DNA of 64,000 bases. It comes from Pontixanthobacter aquaemixtae (GTDB lineage Bacteria; Pseudomonadota; Alphaproteobacteria; Sphingomonadales; Sphingomonadaceae). The stretch is taken from the NCBI RefSeq assembly GCF_009827395.1, contig NZ_WTYX01000001.1:832001-896000 (forward strand). The letters are read 5' to 3'. The position numbers and the translations under genes were made by a program. The number at the start of each line of letters is the position of its first letter. The first letter of the stretch is position 1. The notes under the pieces were generated by a model. It ran no database searches, was not told the origin of the DNA, and was given only the letters and a program-made list of their open reading frames with translations. Positions 53,423-62,369 of the stretch are shown here, piece by piece.

Positions 53423-54019
53423 ATGGACAACGGTTTAGGCCTGCTGATTCCCGCGTTGCTTGGTTACGCTCTGGGTTCCATTCCTTTTGGTCTGATCCTC
53501 ACCAAAGTCGCTGGCATGGGGGACGTTCGTAACATCGGATCGGGCAATATCGGCGCGACCAATGTTCTGCGCACCGGTAAGAAGGGGCTGGCCGCAGCCA
53601 CTTTGCTGCTCGATTTGGTCAAGGGGTTCGTTCCGGTGTGGCTGGTAGGCCATTATTGGGGCGGCACGGCTGCGGGAACTGCCGCGCTTGCCGCGGTGAT
53701 CGGCCATTGTTTCCCGGTCTGGCTGAAGTTCAAAGGCGGGAAAGGCGTTGCGACCAATGCCGGCGTTTGCTTCGGCCTCGCCTGGCCAATCGGTGCGGCC
53801 TATGCGGTGACCTGGCTGCTTATTCTGGCGCTGTTCCGCTTCAGCTCGCTTGCCGGAATGACCGCGGTGGTCGCGGCCCCGATTGCTGCGTGGCAGCTCG
53901 ACATGAGCGAATATGTGCCCTTTCTGGTCGCGATTGCCATGCTGATCATCTGGCTCCACCGCGCCAATATTTCGCGCCTGATTGGCGGAAGCGAACCCAA
54001 AGTCGGCAGCAAGAATTGA
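53423..54019 (+). CDS. plsY: Glycerol-3-phosphate acyltransferase (PlsY)
   Basis: A 198-aa integral membrane enzyme that acylates glycerol-3-phosphate with acyl-phosphate. It has several hydrophobic helices and the loops GSIPFGLILTK, IGSGNIGATNVLRTG and FKGGKGVATNAG. I start it at ATG 53423, where the first helix begins cleanly; an ATG at 53390 adds 11 polar residues with no ribosome-binding site. It is followed by dprA after 10 bp. Confidence 0.95.
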   Translation: MDNGLGLLIPALLGYALGSIPFGLILTKVAGMGDVRNIGSGNIGATNVLRTGKKGLAAATLLLDLVKGFVPVWLVGHYWGGTAAGTAALAAVIGHCFPVWLKFKGGKGVATNAGVCFGLAWPIGAAYAVTWLLILALFRFSSLAGMTAVVAAPIAAWQLDMSEYVPFLVAIAMLIIWLHRANISRLIGGSEPKVGSKN

Positions 54020-54029
54020 GGTATAGCGG

Positions 54030-55133
54030 GTGAGCCTCGACCAAGCAGAGGCGTTTGCCCGGATCCGCTTGCTGCGCTCGCCCAATATCGGGCCGGTGAC
54101 CTATCTCCAATTGCTCGGCCGGTTTGGAAACGCTGGGGCCGCGCTGGAGGCCTTGCCCGATCTGGGGAAGCGCGGCGGGCGAAGCTATCGCCCTGCAAAG
54201 CGCGAGGCGATTGAAGCGGAAATTTCCGCCACCAAACAGGCGGGCGCGAAATATCTGTTTCACGATTCGGGCGAATATCCCGCATTGCTGCGCGAATTGG
54301 AAAGCGCGCCGCCGATCTTGACTTGGCGCGGCGATCTGTCGCTTGCGGCAAAACCATGCGTGGCGATGGTGGGCGCGCGCAACGCCTCTGCGGCAGCGGT
54401 GAAATTGTCGCGCGATTTTGCCGCGGGATTGGCGGAGGCAGGCTACACCGTCGTTTCCGGCTTGGCGCGCGGCATTGATGGCGCGGCGCATCAGGGCGCG
54501 CTCAGCTCCGGGCCTTCAACCATCGGAGTGATCGCGAGCGGGATCGATATCGCCTATCCGCCAAAGCATGGTGAATTGCAGGAACAGATCGCGAGCGAGG
54601 GATTGCTGCTCGCCGAACAGCCACCCGGCACTGAACCGCGCGGGAGCCATTTTCCCAGCCGCAACCGGATAATTGCCGGACTGGCCGCAGGCACGCTGGT
54701 GGTCGAAGCGGCGCAGAAATCAGGATCGCTGATCACGGCGCGTCTGGCGGGCGAGGCGGGCCGCGAAGTCATGGCAATCCCCGGCAGCCCGCTCGACGCC
54801 CGATCGCAAGGGTGCAACCATCTGATCCGCGAAGGGGCGGTGCTGGTCCAGTCGGTCGAAGACGTGATAGAATTGCTCACCGGCTTTGACGGCAAGCCGC
54901 GATCAACCTTCCGCGAGGGAGCGCCCCCGATTTACGACTTTGGCGAAGAACTGTCCGAAGCGGAGCCCGCCAATATCGAGAGCCTGCTCACCACCGCGCC
55001 GATTTCGGTAGACGAGCTGATCCGCCAATCGGGTGAGGGAATGACGGCATCGGTGCATAACGCTCTGACAGAGCTTGAAGTTTCCGGCCAATTGCAGCGT
55101 CATGCAGGTGGCAAAGTAAGCCTCAGAAAATAG
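54030..55133 (+). CDS. dprA: DNA processing protein DprA
   Basis: A 367-aa single-strand-DNA-binding protein that loads RecA in natural transformation. It has a SAM-like N-terminus, an SLOG/Rossmann core with MVGARNAS, VVSGLARGIDGAAHQGAL, FPSRNRIIAGL and GSLITARLAGEAGREV, and a C-terminal winged helix from about residue 300 (ISVDELIRQSGEGMTASVHNALTELEVSGQLQRH). It starts with GTG 10 bp after plsY. Confidence 0.96.
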   Translation: MSLDQAEAFARIRLLRSPNIGPVTYLQLLGRFGNAGAALEALPDLGKRGGRSYRPAKREAIEAEISATKQAGAKYLFHDSGEYPALLRELESAPPILTWRGDLSLAAKPCVAMVGARNASAAAVKLSRDFAAGLAEAGYTVVSGLARGIDGAAHQGALSSGPSTIGVIASGIDIAYPPKHGELQEQIASEGLLLAEQPPGTEPRGSHFPSRNRIIAGLAAGTLVVEAAQKSGSLITARLAGEAGREVMAIPGSPLDARSQGCNHLIREGAVLVQSVEDVIELLTGFDGKPRSTFREGAPPIYDFGEELSEAEPANIESLLTTAPISVDELIRQSGEGMTASVHNALTELEVSGQLQRHAGGKVSLRK

Positions 55134-55146
55134 GGAAGGTGGGGAG

Positions 55147-55860
55147 ATGGAACGAAGCGCGGATTTTGGTGGCATTCTCAGCGAGACCTTCGCGGTGCTT
55201 GCCGATGCCATTCGCTGGGTAGCGCTCTACGTAATGGTGGTTGGCGGGCTCCGGGCAATCGCAGCTGTGACGGGCGTGGTCGAACAGACCGATCAGATTT
55301 GGAGTGCCAGCGCGGGTTTTTCCATTGATGCGGATACCTCACTTGCAGGCGGGCTTGCGGAGTTGGTGATTGCGGTGACGTCCGTTGTCGCGTCATATTT
55401 CTTGCTGAGCGAGATGCTAAAAACGCGCGGAAGGCTTAATGGAGGCGGCACCCGGATTTGGGCCTATGTCGGCCTTTCAATTCTGTGGGCCCTTGGCTTT
55501 GCCTTCGGTTTGGTGCTCCTTGTTGTCCCGGGTCTCATTCTGCTGGTCCGCTGGACTGCAAGCACCGGGTTTCTGATTGGTGCGCGACAGGGAATTGTTG
55601 AATCGTTTGGCTCAAGCTGGGAGGCAACGAAGGGAAGTGGATGGCCAATCTTCTTCGGCGGAGTTGTCATAATCCTGGTCGCTGTGCTTGTCGGGGCTAC
55701 GCTTGGCGGTGCGGCAGGGGCAACGGGATCTGCCGAAGCCATCGGCGTGGTCAGCGCTTTGGTAGAAGCATTCGGAAATGCGCTGGGCTTTGCGTTCGCA
55801 ACTGCTGTGTACCACTTGGTGGCGGACGGAACGGAAGCGACAGCGGAGATATTTGAATGA
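55147..55860 (+). CDS. Polytopic membrane protein
   Basis: A 237-aa inner-membrane protein with about five or six hydrophobic segments. The LVLLVVPGLILLVRWTAST segment resembles the glycerophosphodiester-phosphodiesterase membrane-domain family and related uncharacterised proteins. It is 13 bp after dprA, so probably the same transcript. No substrate can be proposed. Confidence 0.72.
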   Translation: MERSADFGGILSETFAVLADAIRWVALYVMVVGGLRAIAAVTGVVEQTDQIWSASAGFSIDADTSLAGGLAELVIAVTSVVASYFLLSEMLKTRGRLNGGGTRIWAYVGLSILWALGFAFGLVLLVVPGLILLVRWTASTGFLIGARQGIVESFGSSWEATKGSGWPIFFGGVVIILVAVLVGATLGGAAGATGSAEAIGVVSALVEAFGNALGFAFATAVYHLVADGTEATAEIFE

Positions 55861-55923
55861 AGATTTGCGATGTTCCGTTACGATTTGAACCATCCGGAAC
55901 CGCGGCCGGAATCGTCGAATGAC

Positions 55924-55951
55924 TTGACGGAAATGAGTGCTTGACGAATAG
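55924..55951 (+). promoter_or_regulatory. Candidate promoter for topA
   Basis: TTGACG at 55924-55929 and GAATAG at 55946-55951 with a 16-base spacer, 59 bases before the topA ATG at 56011. By eye only; a second TTGACG overlaps at 55941. Confidence 0.25.
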
Positions 55952-56010
55952 CGCGGCCTGACTCCACCCTCGCGCGTACACGCACACGTAAGGACTGACT
56001 GAACTTTTCC

Positions 56011-58572
56011 ATGCAGCTTGTAATTGTCGAATCGCCGGCCAAGGCGAAGACCATCGAGAACTATCTGGGCAAGGACTTCAAGGTTCTCGCTTCCTACGGC
56101 CATGTCCGCGATTTTCCCAAGAAGGACGACGCGGTGAAGCCTGACGAGGACTTCGCGATGAAGTGGGAAGTCTATCAGGACAAACGCAACAAGGATCAGG
56201 TGAAGGCGATTGTCGATGCGTCGAAGAAGTCTGACCGGCTTGTTCTGGCGACCGACCCTGACCGCGAGGGTGAGGCAATTTCGTGGCACGTGTTGGAGCT
56301 GCTGAAAAATCGCAAAGCGCTGCCTGAAAAAGTCGACCGGGTAACTTTCAACGCGATTACCAAGGCGGCGGTCACCGAAGCGATGGCCAAACCGCGCGGG
56401 ATCGATATGGATCTGGTCGACGCTTATCTTGGCCGCCGCGCGCTGGACCGTCTGTTCGGCTTTACCCTCAGCCCCGTGCTGTGGCGCAAACTGCCCGGTG
56501 CGAAAAGTGCGGGGCGTGTGCAATCGGTAGCGCTGCGGATCATCGTCGATCGCGAGCGCGAGATCGAGGCGTTCAAGGCGGACGAATATTGGTCGATCCT
56601 CGCCAAGATGGAGCATGACGGGACCGAATTCGATGCCCGTCTGGTCAAATATGACGGCAAGAAGCTGGAAAAGCTGAGCCTTGGCAATGAAGGCAGCGCG
56701 CTCGAAGCCAAGGGCAAGATCGAGAATGCGCCGTTCAAAGTCGAAGAAGTCGAAACAAAGCCGCAGAAACGGCACCCGTCGCCGCCATTCACTACCTCCA
56801 CGCTGCAACAGGAGGCCTCGCGCAAGCTGGGCTTCAATGCCAGCCACACCATGCGCTGCGCCCAGAAGCTCTACGAGGCAGGCCTGATAACCTATATGCG
56901 GACCGATGGTGTGCAGATGGATGGCAGCGCTATCTCGTCATGCCGCAAGGCGATTTCTGACCGCTTTGACGGGCATTATCTGCCCGAAAAACCGCGGCAC
57001 TATTCCTCCAAGGCGAAGAACGCGCAGGAAGCGCATGAGGCGATCCGCCCGACCAGCTTCCTCAAGACCAAGGCGAGCATTGGCGATGAAGCAAAGCTCT
57101 ATGATCTGATCTTCAAGCGCGCGATGGCCAGCCAGATGCAATCGGCCAGCCTGGAGAGGACCACCGTGACCATGCGCGATCCGGCGGGCCTGCATGAACT
57201 GCGCGCGACCGGACAGGTTGTGAAGTTCCCGGGCTTTCTTGCTGTTTATGAAGAAAGTTTCGACGACAAGAAGGACGAGGATTCGGGCCTTCTTCCGGTG
57301 ATGAACAAGGGCGATGCCCCGGCCAAAAAGGCTGTTGAGGCGAACCAGCATTTCACCCAGCCGCCGCCGCGCTATTCCGAAGCCAGCCTTGTCAAACGGC
57401 TGGAGGAACTGGGCATTGGCCGCCCCTCGACCTATGCCTCGACAATCCAGGTCCTGCGCGACCGGGACTATGTGCGGATGGAGAAAAACCGTTTCTTTGC
57501 AGAGGAATCGGGCAGGCTTCTGACATCGTTCCTCGAACGGTTCTTCGCGCAATATGTCGCCTATGATTACACCGCCGGGCTGGAAGACGAGCTTGACGTG
57601 GTTTCCGACGGCCGTGAAAATTACAAGGAATTGCTCGGAAAATTCTGGAAGGACTTTAAGCCCAAAACCGATGAGGTGATGGAGAAACAGCCTTCGGAAG
57701 TGACCGAAGTGCTCGACGAATATCTTTCCGACTTCCTGTTCCCCGAACGCGAAGACGGCAAGGACCCGCGCTTCTGCCCGCTGTGCGACAAGGAAGGCCG
57801 CGATGGCGGCCGTTTAGCGCTGCGCGGTGGACGTTTCGGCGCCTTTGTCGCCTGCGCCAATTACCCCGAATGCAAATTCACTCGCCGCTTTGCCCAGCCG
57901 GGCGCGGATGGCGATGAAGGCACGCAGGATCAGGTGATGGGCAATCACCCCGAAACGGGCCTGCCTATCGAACGCAAATCGGGCCGTTTCGGACCCTATG
58001 TCCAGATGGGCACTGGCAAAGAGGCGAAACGCGCGAGCATCCCCAAAGACCTTGATGATTTCGATCTCGAATGGGCGGTAAAGCTGCTCGATCTGCCGCG
58101 TGTTCTGGGTGAGCATCCCGATACGGGCAAGGAAATCGAGGCCGGCCTGTGGCGCTATGGGCCTGCGGTCCGGTCAGACGGGAAATACGGCAAGCTCCAG
58201 AATACGCAGGAGATTTTCGAGATCGGGATGAACCGTGCGGTTGCCCTGATCGCCGAAGCCGCCAACCGCAAAGGCGGCGGGCGGCAAAAGGCCGAACCGA
58301 TCAAGACGTTCAAGGAACACCCCACTAGCGGCGGCGAGATGAAAGTCCTTCCCGGCCGTTATGGGCCGTATGTGACTGACGGCACCAATAACGCGACCAT
58401 CCCGAAAGACATCAAGCCGGAAGATGTGACCGAGGAGCAAGCGATCCAACTGATCGACGACCGCATTGCCAAAGGCCCGCCGAAGAAGCGCAAAAAGAAA
58501 GCTGCGGCGAAGAAAAAACCGGCGGCCAAGAAGAAACCTGCGGCCAAGAAGAAGGCAGCGGCGAAGAAATAG
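56011..58572 (+). CDS. topA: DNA topoisomerase I
   Basis: An 853-aa type IA topoisomerase that relaxes negative supercoils. It has a TOPRIM domain at the N-terminus (VIVESPAKAKTIENYLG, ATDPDREGEAISWH), the catalytic Tyr295 in TYMRTDG, one clear four-cysteine zinc finger near residues 588-622 (FCPLCDKEG ... CANYPECK), and then several topoisomerase C-terminal repeats (GRFGPYVQMG, GPAVRSDGKYG, GRYGPYVTDG). The last 30 residues are a Lys/Ala tail (KKPAAKKKPAAKKK) that binds DNA, as in other alphaproteobacterial enzymes. Confidence 0.97.
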   Translation: MQLVIVESPAKAKTIENYLGKDFKVLASYGHVRDFPKKDDAVKPDEDFAMKWEVYQDKRNKDQVKAIVDASKKSDRLVLATDPDREGEAISWHVLELLKNRKALPEKVDRVTFNAITKAAVTEAMAKPRGIDMDLVDAYLGRRALDRLFGFTLSPVLWRKLPGAKSAGRVQSVALRIIVDREREIEAFKADEYWSILAKMEHDGTEFDARLVKYDGKKLEKLSLGNEGSALEAKGKIENAPFKVEEVETKPQKRHPSPPFTTSTLQQEASRKLGFNASHTMRCAQKLYEAGLITYMRTDGVQMDGSAISSCRKAISDRFDGHYLPEKPRHYSSKAKNAQEAHEAIRPTSFLKTKASIGDEAKLYDLIFKRAMASQMQSASLERTTVTMRDPAGLHELRATGQVVKFPGFLAVYEESFDDKKDEDSGLLPVMNKGDAPAKKAVEANQHFTQPPPRYSEASLVKRLEELGIGRPSTYASTIQVLRDRDYVRMEKNRFFAEESGRLLTSFLERFFAQYVAYDYTAGLEDELDVVSDGRENYKELLGKFWKDFKPKTDEVMEKQPSEVTEVLDEYLSDFLFPEREDGKDPRFCPLCDKEGRDGGRLALRGGRFGAFVACANYPECKFTRRFAQPGADGDEGTQDQVMGNHPETGLPIERKSGRFGPYVQMGTGKEAKRASIPKDLDDFDLEWAVKLLDLPRVLGEHPDTGKEIEAGLWRYGPAVRSDGKYGKLQNTQEIFEIGMNRAVALIAEAANRKGGGRQKAEPIKTFKEHPTSGGEMKVLPGRYGPYVTDGTNNATIPKDIKPEDVTEEQAIQLIDDRIAKGPPKKRKKKAAAKKKPAAKKKPAAKKKAAAKK

Positions 58573-58580
58573 CCCTCAGT

Positions 58581-58681
58581 CCGTCATTCCCGCGGTTGCG
58601 CAGCAGGGCGAAGGCCAACCGGGAATCTAGGGTACCTAAGCGCTACGCCATTCTGGATTCCCGCTTTCGCGGGAATGACGG
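58581..58681. repeat. REP-like palindromic element after topA
   Basis: CCGTCATTCCCGCG (58581-58594) is the exact inverse of CGCGGGAATGACGG (58668-58681), with nested pairing GGGAATC/GATTCCC (58621-58627 / 58656-58662) and the hairpin CCCGC-TTT-CGCGGG inside. Elements with this CCGTCATTCCCGC core are dispersed in many sphingomonad genomes. It may also terminate topA. Confidence 0.85.
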
Positions 58682-58999
58682 AGGTGACCTAATGTCACAC
58701 CTGTCACCTAACACGCCTCGTACAACGCACAGAGACTGAACGGTTTTTTTGCATCTGGATAGAGTGACACTTTGCACGCGTTAAAACTTTTCGGGCGAAT
58801 CCAGCAATGTGAAAAAGCGACCAAGCTCTTTGCAAAGCCATGCCGTGTAGGACAGCCCATTTCCACTCCCGATGGGAGAGCGATGCCAAAGCTTATCAGC
58901 TCTGCCGATTAGCCGCAGTTGGGTGAGAGTGGGTGGCGCCGAGCGCGGCCAGGATACCCTCGCTAACCTCCTCTAGCCCTTGTAGGGCAAGCTACGCTA

Positions 59000-59020
59000 T
59001 CCTCCCCCATCGGGGGAGGA
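59000..59020. repeat. Perfect hairpin TCCTCCCCC/GGGGGAGGA
   Basis: A 9-bp perfect stem (59000-59008 with 59012-59020) with an ATC loop. A shorter relative, CTCCC-GAT-GGGAG, is at 58866-58878. No poly-T follows on either side, so it is more likely a dispersed palindrome than a terminator. Confidence 0.75.
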
Positions 59021-59113
59021 GGCTGGCGGTGAGTCTGGGACGCAGTAAGCTACGTCATTACCATGATAGGGAAAATCCTCTGAAACTCGCACCAAATTAG
59101 AGGCGAAAGAGCT

Positions 59114-59719
59114 TTAGCTGACCCAAGTAGGCTTCTCGTACTTCACGTGCCAGCCGCCCTCTTTGTCTTTCCGTAGGTACACCTCAGTTCCACCCCCAGC
59201 CAATGGCGCGAATGTTACGCCTGAGAACAGGATCGCTTCGCCTCGCGCAATATCGGTCGACGGCATCGATATCGTCAAGAACACAGCTGCATACTCTTCG
59301 TCGTATGCGTCTGTTGAAGGTCGCACTTGCGTGAACTTCGATGAGCGGGATGGGTCGGTTATGAAGTCACGAAGGTTATCGCATTCTTCGAACGGGTTTA
59401 CATCGTCCAACTCGAAGGCTTGAAGATATAAAGGGTAAAGCGGATCTGCCTTGATTATGGGGCCGAAATCCTCTCCCAGTGGAGGCCCTAACGGAATATT
59501 TAGGGAAGTCCGTTCGACACTAGGATAAAACGGGATATCGAGGTTACCGAGGTATTCGTCAGCCAGAACGTGTTCGAGATATACTTCGGCGATATGGCAT
59601 CTTTCTTGAGATAACCGGGTTTGTTCCGAAGAGGGTTTGTTGGTTACGGCGAGGACGGCAAGCGCAATACCGACCAAGCTCAAAACGGCTAAAGGCGGGT
59701 TAATTTTCACCGCCCTCAA
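59114..59719 (-). CDS. Membrane-anchored protein of unknown function downstream of era
   Basis: A 201-aa protein with one N-terminal hydrophobic segment (PLAVLSLVGIALAVLAV) that could be an anchor or uncleaved signal, followed by a soluble domain with no motif I recognise (ERCHIAEVYLEHVL, NPFEECDNL, ending GGWHVKYEKP). The start overlaps the era stop; either TTG 59719 or GTG 59710 is possible. Base and codon use look less GC-biased than its neighbours, which may mean recent acquisition. Cys41 and Cys113 could form a disulfide. Confidence 0.72.
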   Translation of the reverse strand: MRAVKINPPLAVLSLVGIALAVLAVTNKPSSEQTRLSQERCHIAEVYLEHVLADEYLGNLDIPFYPSVERTSLNIPLGPPLGEDFGPIIKADPLYPLYLQAFELDDVNPFEECDNLRDFITDPSRSSKFTQVRPSTDAYDEEYAAVFLTISMPSTDIARGEAILFSGVTFAPLAGGGTEVYLRKDKEGGWHVKYEKPTWVS

Positions 59720-60612
59720 TAATCCAACCCGATCTCTTCGAAGATCTCTTTGTCTTCCGCCCAGTTTTCATCGACTTTCACGTGGAGGAACAGGTGGACT
59801 TTCTGCCCTAACACTTCGGACAGTTCCTTGCGCGCTGCTTCGCCGATTGCCTTGATCCGCTGACCTCCTTTGCCGAGAACAATCGGCTTTTGGCTCTCGC
59901 GGCCGACGACGATTTGTTGGCGGATTTCCACGCTGCCGTCTTTGCGCTGGGTATAGCTTTCGGGGCGTACCGCGCTGTCATAGGGCAGTTCTTCGTGTAG
60001 CTGCAGATAGAGCTGTTCGCGGGTGATTTCGGTGGCGAGCAGGCGTTCGCTGGCGTCGCTGACCTGGTCTTCGGGATAGTGCCACGGCCCGGCGGGCATC
60101 AGCGAGGACAAATGCGATTTGAGCTCGGCCACGCCATCGCCGGTCAGTGCAGAGACGAAATATGTCTCCTCAAAGGCGAGCATGTCGTTGAGTTCCTGCG
60201 CCAGCGCGAGCAGCGGTTCCTTGACCGCCTTGTCGACTTTGTTGAGCACCAGCATCTTGCGTTCGGGCCGCTTGGCCAGCGCTTCGACCAGCGGGATCAT
60301 CTCGTGGCGGCGCTGCTTGATCGGATCGACCAGCAGGATGATGGCATCGGCATCTTCGGTGCCTTCCCACGCAGAGGTCACCATCGCGCGGTCGAGCTTG
60401 CGGCGCGGGGCAAAAATGCCCGGCGTATCGACGAGGATGATCTGCACCTCTTCCTGCAAGGCGATCCCCAGCAGGCGCGCGCGCGTGGTTTGCGCCTTGG
60501 CGCTGGTAATCGCGACTTTCTGGCCGACGAGCTGGTTGACCAGCGTCGATTTGCCCGCATTGGGGGCGCCGATCACGGCAACGACGCCGCATTTTGTTTG
60601 TTGGTCAGACAC
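59716..60612 (-). CDS. era: GTPase Era
   Basis: A 298-aa ribosome-assembly GTPase binding 16S rRNA. G domain with GAPNAGKST at residues 15-23, VDTPG, NKVD, and the C-terminal KH domain (VLGKGGQRIKAIGEAARKEL). Starts with GTG at 60612. It belongs to the lepB-rnc-era cluster in the same order as in many proteobacteria; a repeat-containing gap of about 120 bp separates it from rnc. Confidence 0.97.
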   Translation of the reverse strand: MSDQQTKCGVVAVIGAPNAGKSTLVNQLVGQKVAITSAKAQTTRARLLGIALQEEVQIILVDTPGIFAPRRKLDRAMVTSAWEGTEDADAIILLVDPIKQRRHEMIPLVEALAKRPERKMLVLNKVDKAVKEPLLALAQELNDMLAFEETYFVSALTGDGVAELKSHLSSLMPAGPWHYPEDQVSDASERLLATEITREQLYLQLHEELPYDSAVRPESYTQRKDGSVEIRQQIVVGRESQKPIVLGKGGQRIKAIGEAARKELSEVLGQKVHLFLHVKVDENWAEDKEIFEEIGLDY

Positions 60613-60627
60613 TAAGAATTCCGTTCA

Positions 60628-60705
60628 CCCTGAGCTTGTCGAAGGGTTGTCCTTCACTTTTGGCTGAGCACTTTAAGAAAGTGCAACCCTTCGACAAGCT
60701 CAGGG
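60628..60705. repeat. Inverted repeat CCCTGAGCTTGTCGAAGGGTTG between rnc and era
   Basis: A 22-bp arm at 60628-60649 and its exact inverse at 60684-60705, with an inner hairpin GCACTTT-AAG-AAAGTGC (60668-60684). This palindromic core (CCCTGAGCTTGTCGAAGGG) is a familiar dispersed repeat in sphingomonad genomes; it interrupts the rnc-era transcript and could form a large RNA hairpin. Confidence 0.92.
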
Positions 60706-60735
60706 TATGCGGATTAGAGAAATTTGACGGCACGC

Positions 60736-61431
60736 TCACCCGAACTCCTCCATAAATGCTCTTGCAGCGGCGGTTTCCGCCTCTTGCTTGCTCGATGCGG
60801 TTGCTTCTGTCGCGCCGACATTGTGGACTTCCACGCGCACCGTGAAGCTGGCCTTGTGATCGGGGCCGGACCGGTCGATCAGCGTATATTGCGGCGGGCG
60901 GCGCTGGTTGCCTGCGGCCCATTCCTGCAGCGCGCTTTTGGGGTGTTTGCGCTGGCCCGCGCCGCCATCGACTTGCGGGGTCCACAAAGTGCGGATCAAT
61001 GCTTCGGTTGCGTCAAATCCGGTTTCGAGAAAAGACGCGCCGAGCAGGGATTCCATCACATCGCCCAGCACATTCTCGCTATCGGCCGCGCCATCATCGC
61101 GCGCTTGTTTGCCAAGGCGGATATGCGCCGATGCGCCAATCGAACGGGCGGCCTCGGCACAGGCGCCTTTGCTGACCAAAGCATTGAGCCGCTGCGCCAA
61201 AGCGCCTTCCTGCCCGCGATTTTCCGCGAACAGCCAATGGGCAATGGTCAGGCCCAGCACCCGGTCGCCAAGGAATTCGAGCCGCTGGTAATCGCGTTCT
61301 TCACCCGTGCTGCCATGGGTGAGCGCCTCTGCCCATAATGCCTCGTCCTTAACCGCAAAGCCCCGCTTGACGAGCCAGGCCCTGGTGCCTTTCTCCAGCT
61401 TGCCCAGGGGTTTGCCTGCGCTGGTGCTCAA
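60736..61431 (-). CDS. rnc: Ribonuclease III
   Basis: A 231-aa double-strand-specific endoribonuclease: RNase III domain with YQRLEFLGDRVLGL and DVMESLLGASFLETG, then a double-stranded-RNA-binding domain (PKSALQEWAAGNQRRPPQYTLI ... FTVRVEVHNV). It starts with TTG overlapping the lepB stop by 4 bp, so it is coupled to lepB. Confidence 0.96.
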   Translation of the reverse strand: MSTSAGKPLGKLEKGTRAWLVKRGFAVKDEALWAEALTHGSTGEERDYQRLEFLGDRVLGLTIAHWLFAENRGQEGALAQRLNALVSKGACAEAARSIGASAHIRLGKQARDDGAADSENVLGDVMESLLGASFLETGFDATEALIRTLWTPQVDGGAGQRKHPKSALQEWAAGNQRRPPQYTLIDRSGPDHKASFTVRVEVHNVGATEATASSKQEAETAAARAFMEEFG

Positions 61432-62279
61432 AGCCCGTCACCAATCCGGCTGCCGCGCGCGGCGCTGAACCATGTCCACGGCTTGATCCAGCTGGACGAA
61501 CCATCGGTTGACCACATGATCACGCTGGCGCGCGCCACCAGCAAATCCTGCGGAACGATCCCCACACCGGCTTGCGGATTGGCGGGGAAGCGGCTGTCTT
61601 GCGAATTGTCGCGATTGTCGCCCATCACGAACATCGCCCCGTCGGGAACCACGACCGGATCGTAATTGTCCTGGAATGTGGGGCCGAAATCGAGGACGTT
61701 ATAGGTCTCGCCCGATGGCAAGGTTTCGCGGAACTGGGTGTATCGGCACACCGCAATGCCATCACCGCGCACCGCGCGCTGGCCCATCTGGTGGCAGGCG
61801 GTGTTGGGCGAGATTTCGATCTCGAAATCCTCGATCTGCTCTTTCAGGATCGGCTCTCCATTGAGCAGGACAACCCCGTCGCGCATGGCGATTGTTTCAC
61901 CCGGCAAAGCAATCACGCGCTTGATATAGTCGGTGCCGTCCACCGGATGCTTGAAAATCACGATATCGCCGCGTTCCGGCTGGCCGGCAAAGATGCGTCC
62001 GGGGATCAGCGGCGCTTCCATGGGTAGCGAATATTTCGAATAGCCATAGGGCCATTTGGCGGCGAGCAGATAATCGCCGTTCTGCAGCGTGGGCAGCATG
62101 CTTTCGCTGGGGATGTTGAAGGGGGAGAAAAAGAAGCTGCGGAAAATAATGACAATTGCCGCCAGCTTGAGCAGGAACACAACGAAATTGTCTTCCTTCT
62201 TCTCCGGTTTTTCGGGCTTGGCTTCGGCAGTTGTTGCAGCGGGCGCATTGTCCTCTGCGGAGGTGGTCAAATCTGTCAT
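61428..62279 (-). CDS. lepB: Signal peptidase I
   Basis: A 283-aa membrane-bound leader peptidase. A Thr/Ala/Lys-rich N-terminus is followed by one hydrophobic segment (VVFLLKLAAIVIIF), the catalytic Ser60 in NIPSESMLPT, Lys120 in DYIKRVI and the box GDNRDNSQDSRF. It removes Sec signal peptides, including presumably those of the DUF11 proteins at 21374-31312. Start ATG at 62279; first gene of lepB-rnc-era. Confidence 0.97.
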   Translation of the reverse strand: MTDLTTSAEDNAPAATTAEAKPEKPEKKEDNFVVFLLKLAAIVIIFRSFFFSPFNIPSESMLPTLQNGDYLLAAKWPYGYSKYSLPMEAPLIPGRIFAGQPERGDIVIFKHPVDGTDYIKRVIALPGETIAMRDGVVLLNGEPILKEQIEDFEIEISPNTACHQMGQRAVRGDGIAVCRYTQFRETLPSGETYNVLDFGPTFQDNYDPVVVPDGAMFVMGDNRDNSQDSRFPANPQAGVGIVPQDLLVARASVIMWSTDGSSSWIKPWTWFSAARGSRIGDGL

Positions 62280-62369
62280 GCGGAAATTCGTATCCGTGGC
62301 TTTGCAATGGGTTCCAAAAGGTTACGCTAGCCCCTACTCGGTGGAGCGCCGTATAGAAAGGAATTTTCC

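Larger units (their letters stand above)
58573..59113. other. Gene-free region between topA and the orphan protein gene
   Basis: About 540 bp without a convincing gene. The left 110 bp form a REP-like palindromic element (58581-58681). CTCCC-GAT-GGGAG at 58866-58878 and TCCTCCCCC-ATC-GGGGGAGGA at 59000-59020 are smaller hairpins of similar sequence. The rest has no feature I recognise; frames near 58704-58889 lack a ribosome-binding site and typical codon use. Confidence 0.6.

Noticed and set aside
58704-58889. 61-codon frame in the topA intergenic region
   Set aside because: No ribosome-binding site, unusual composition and surrounded by palindromic repeats.
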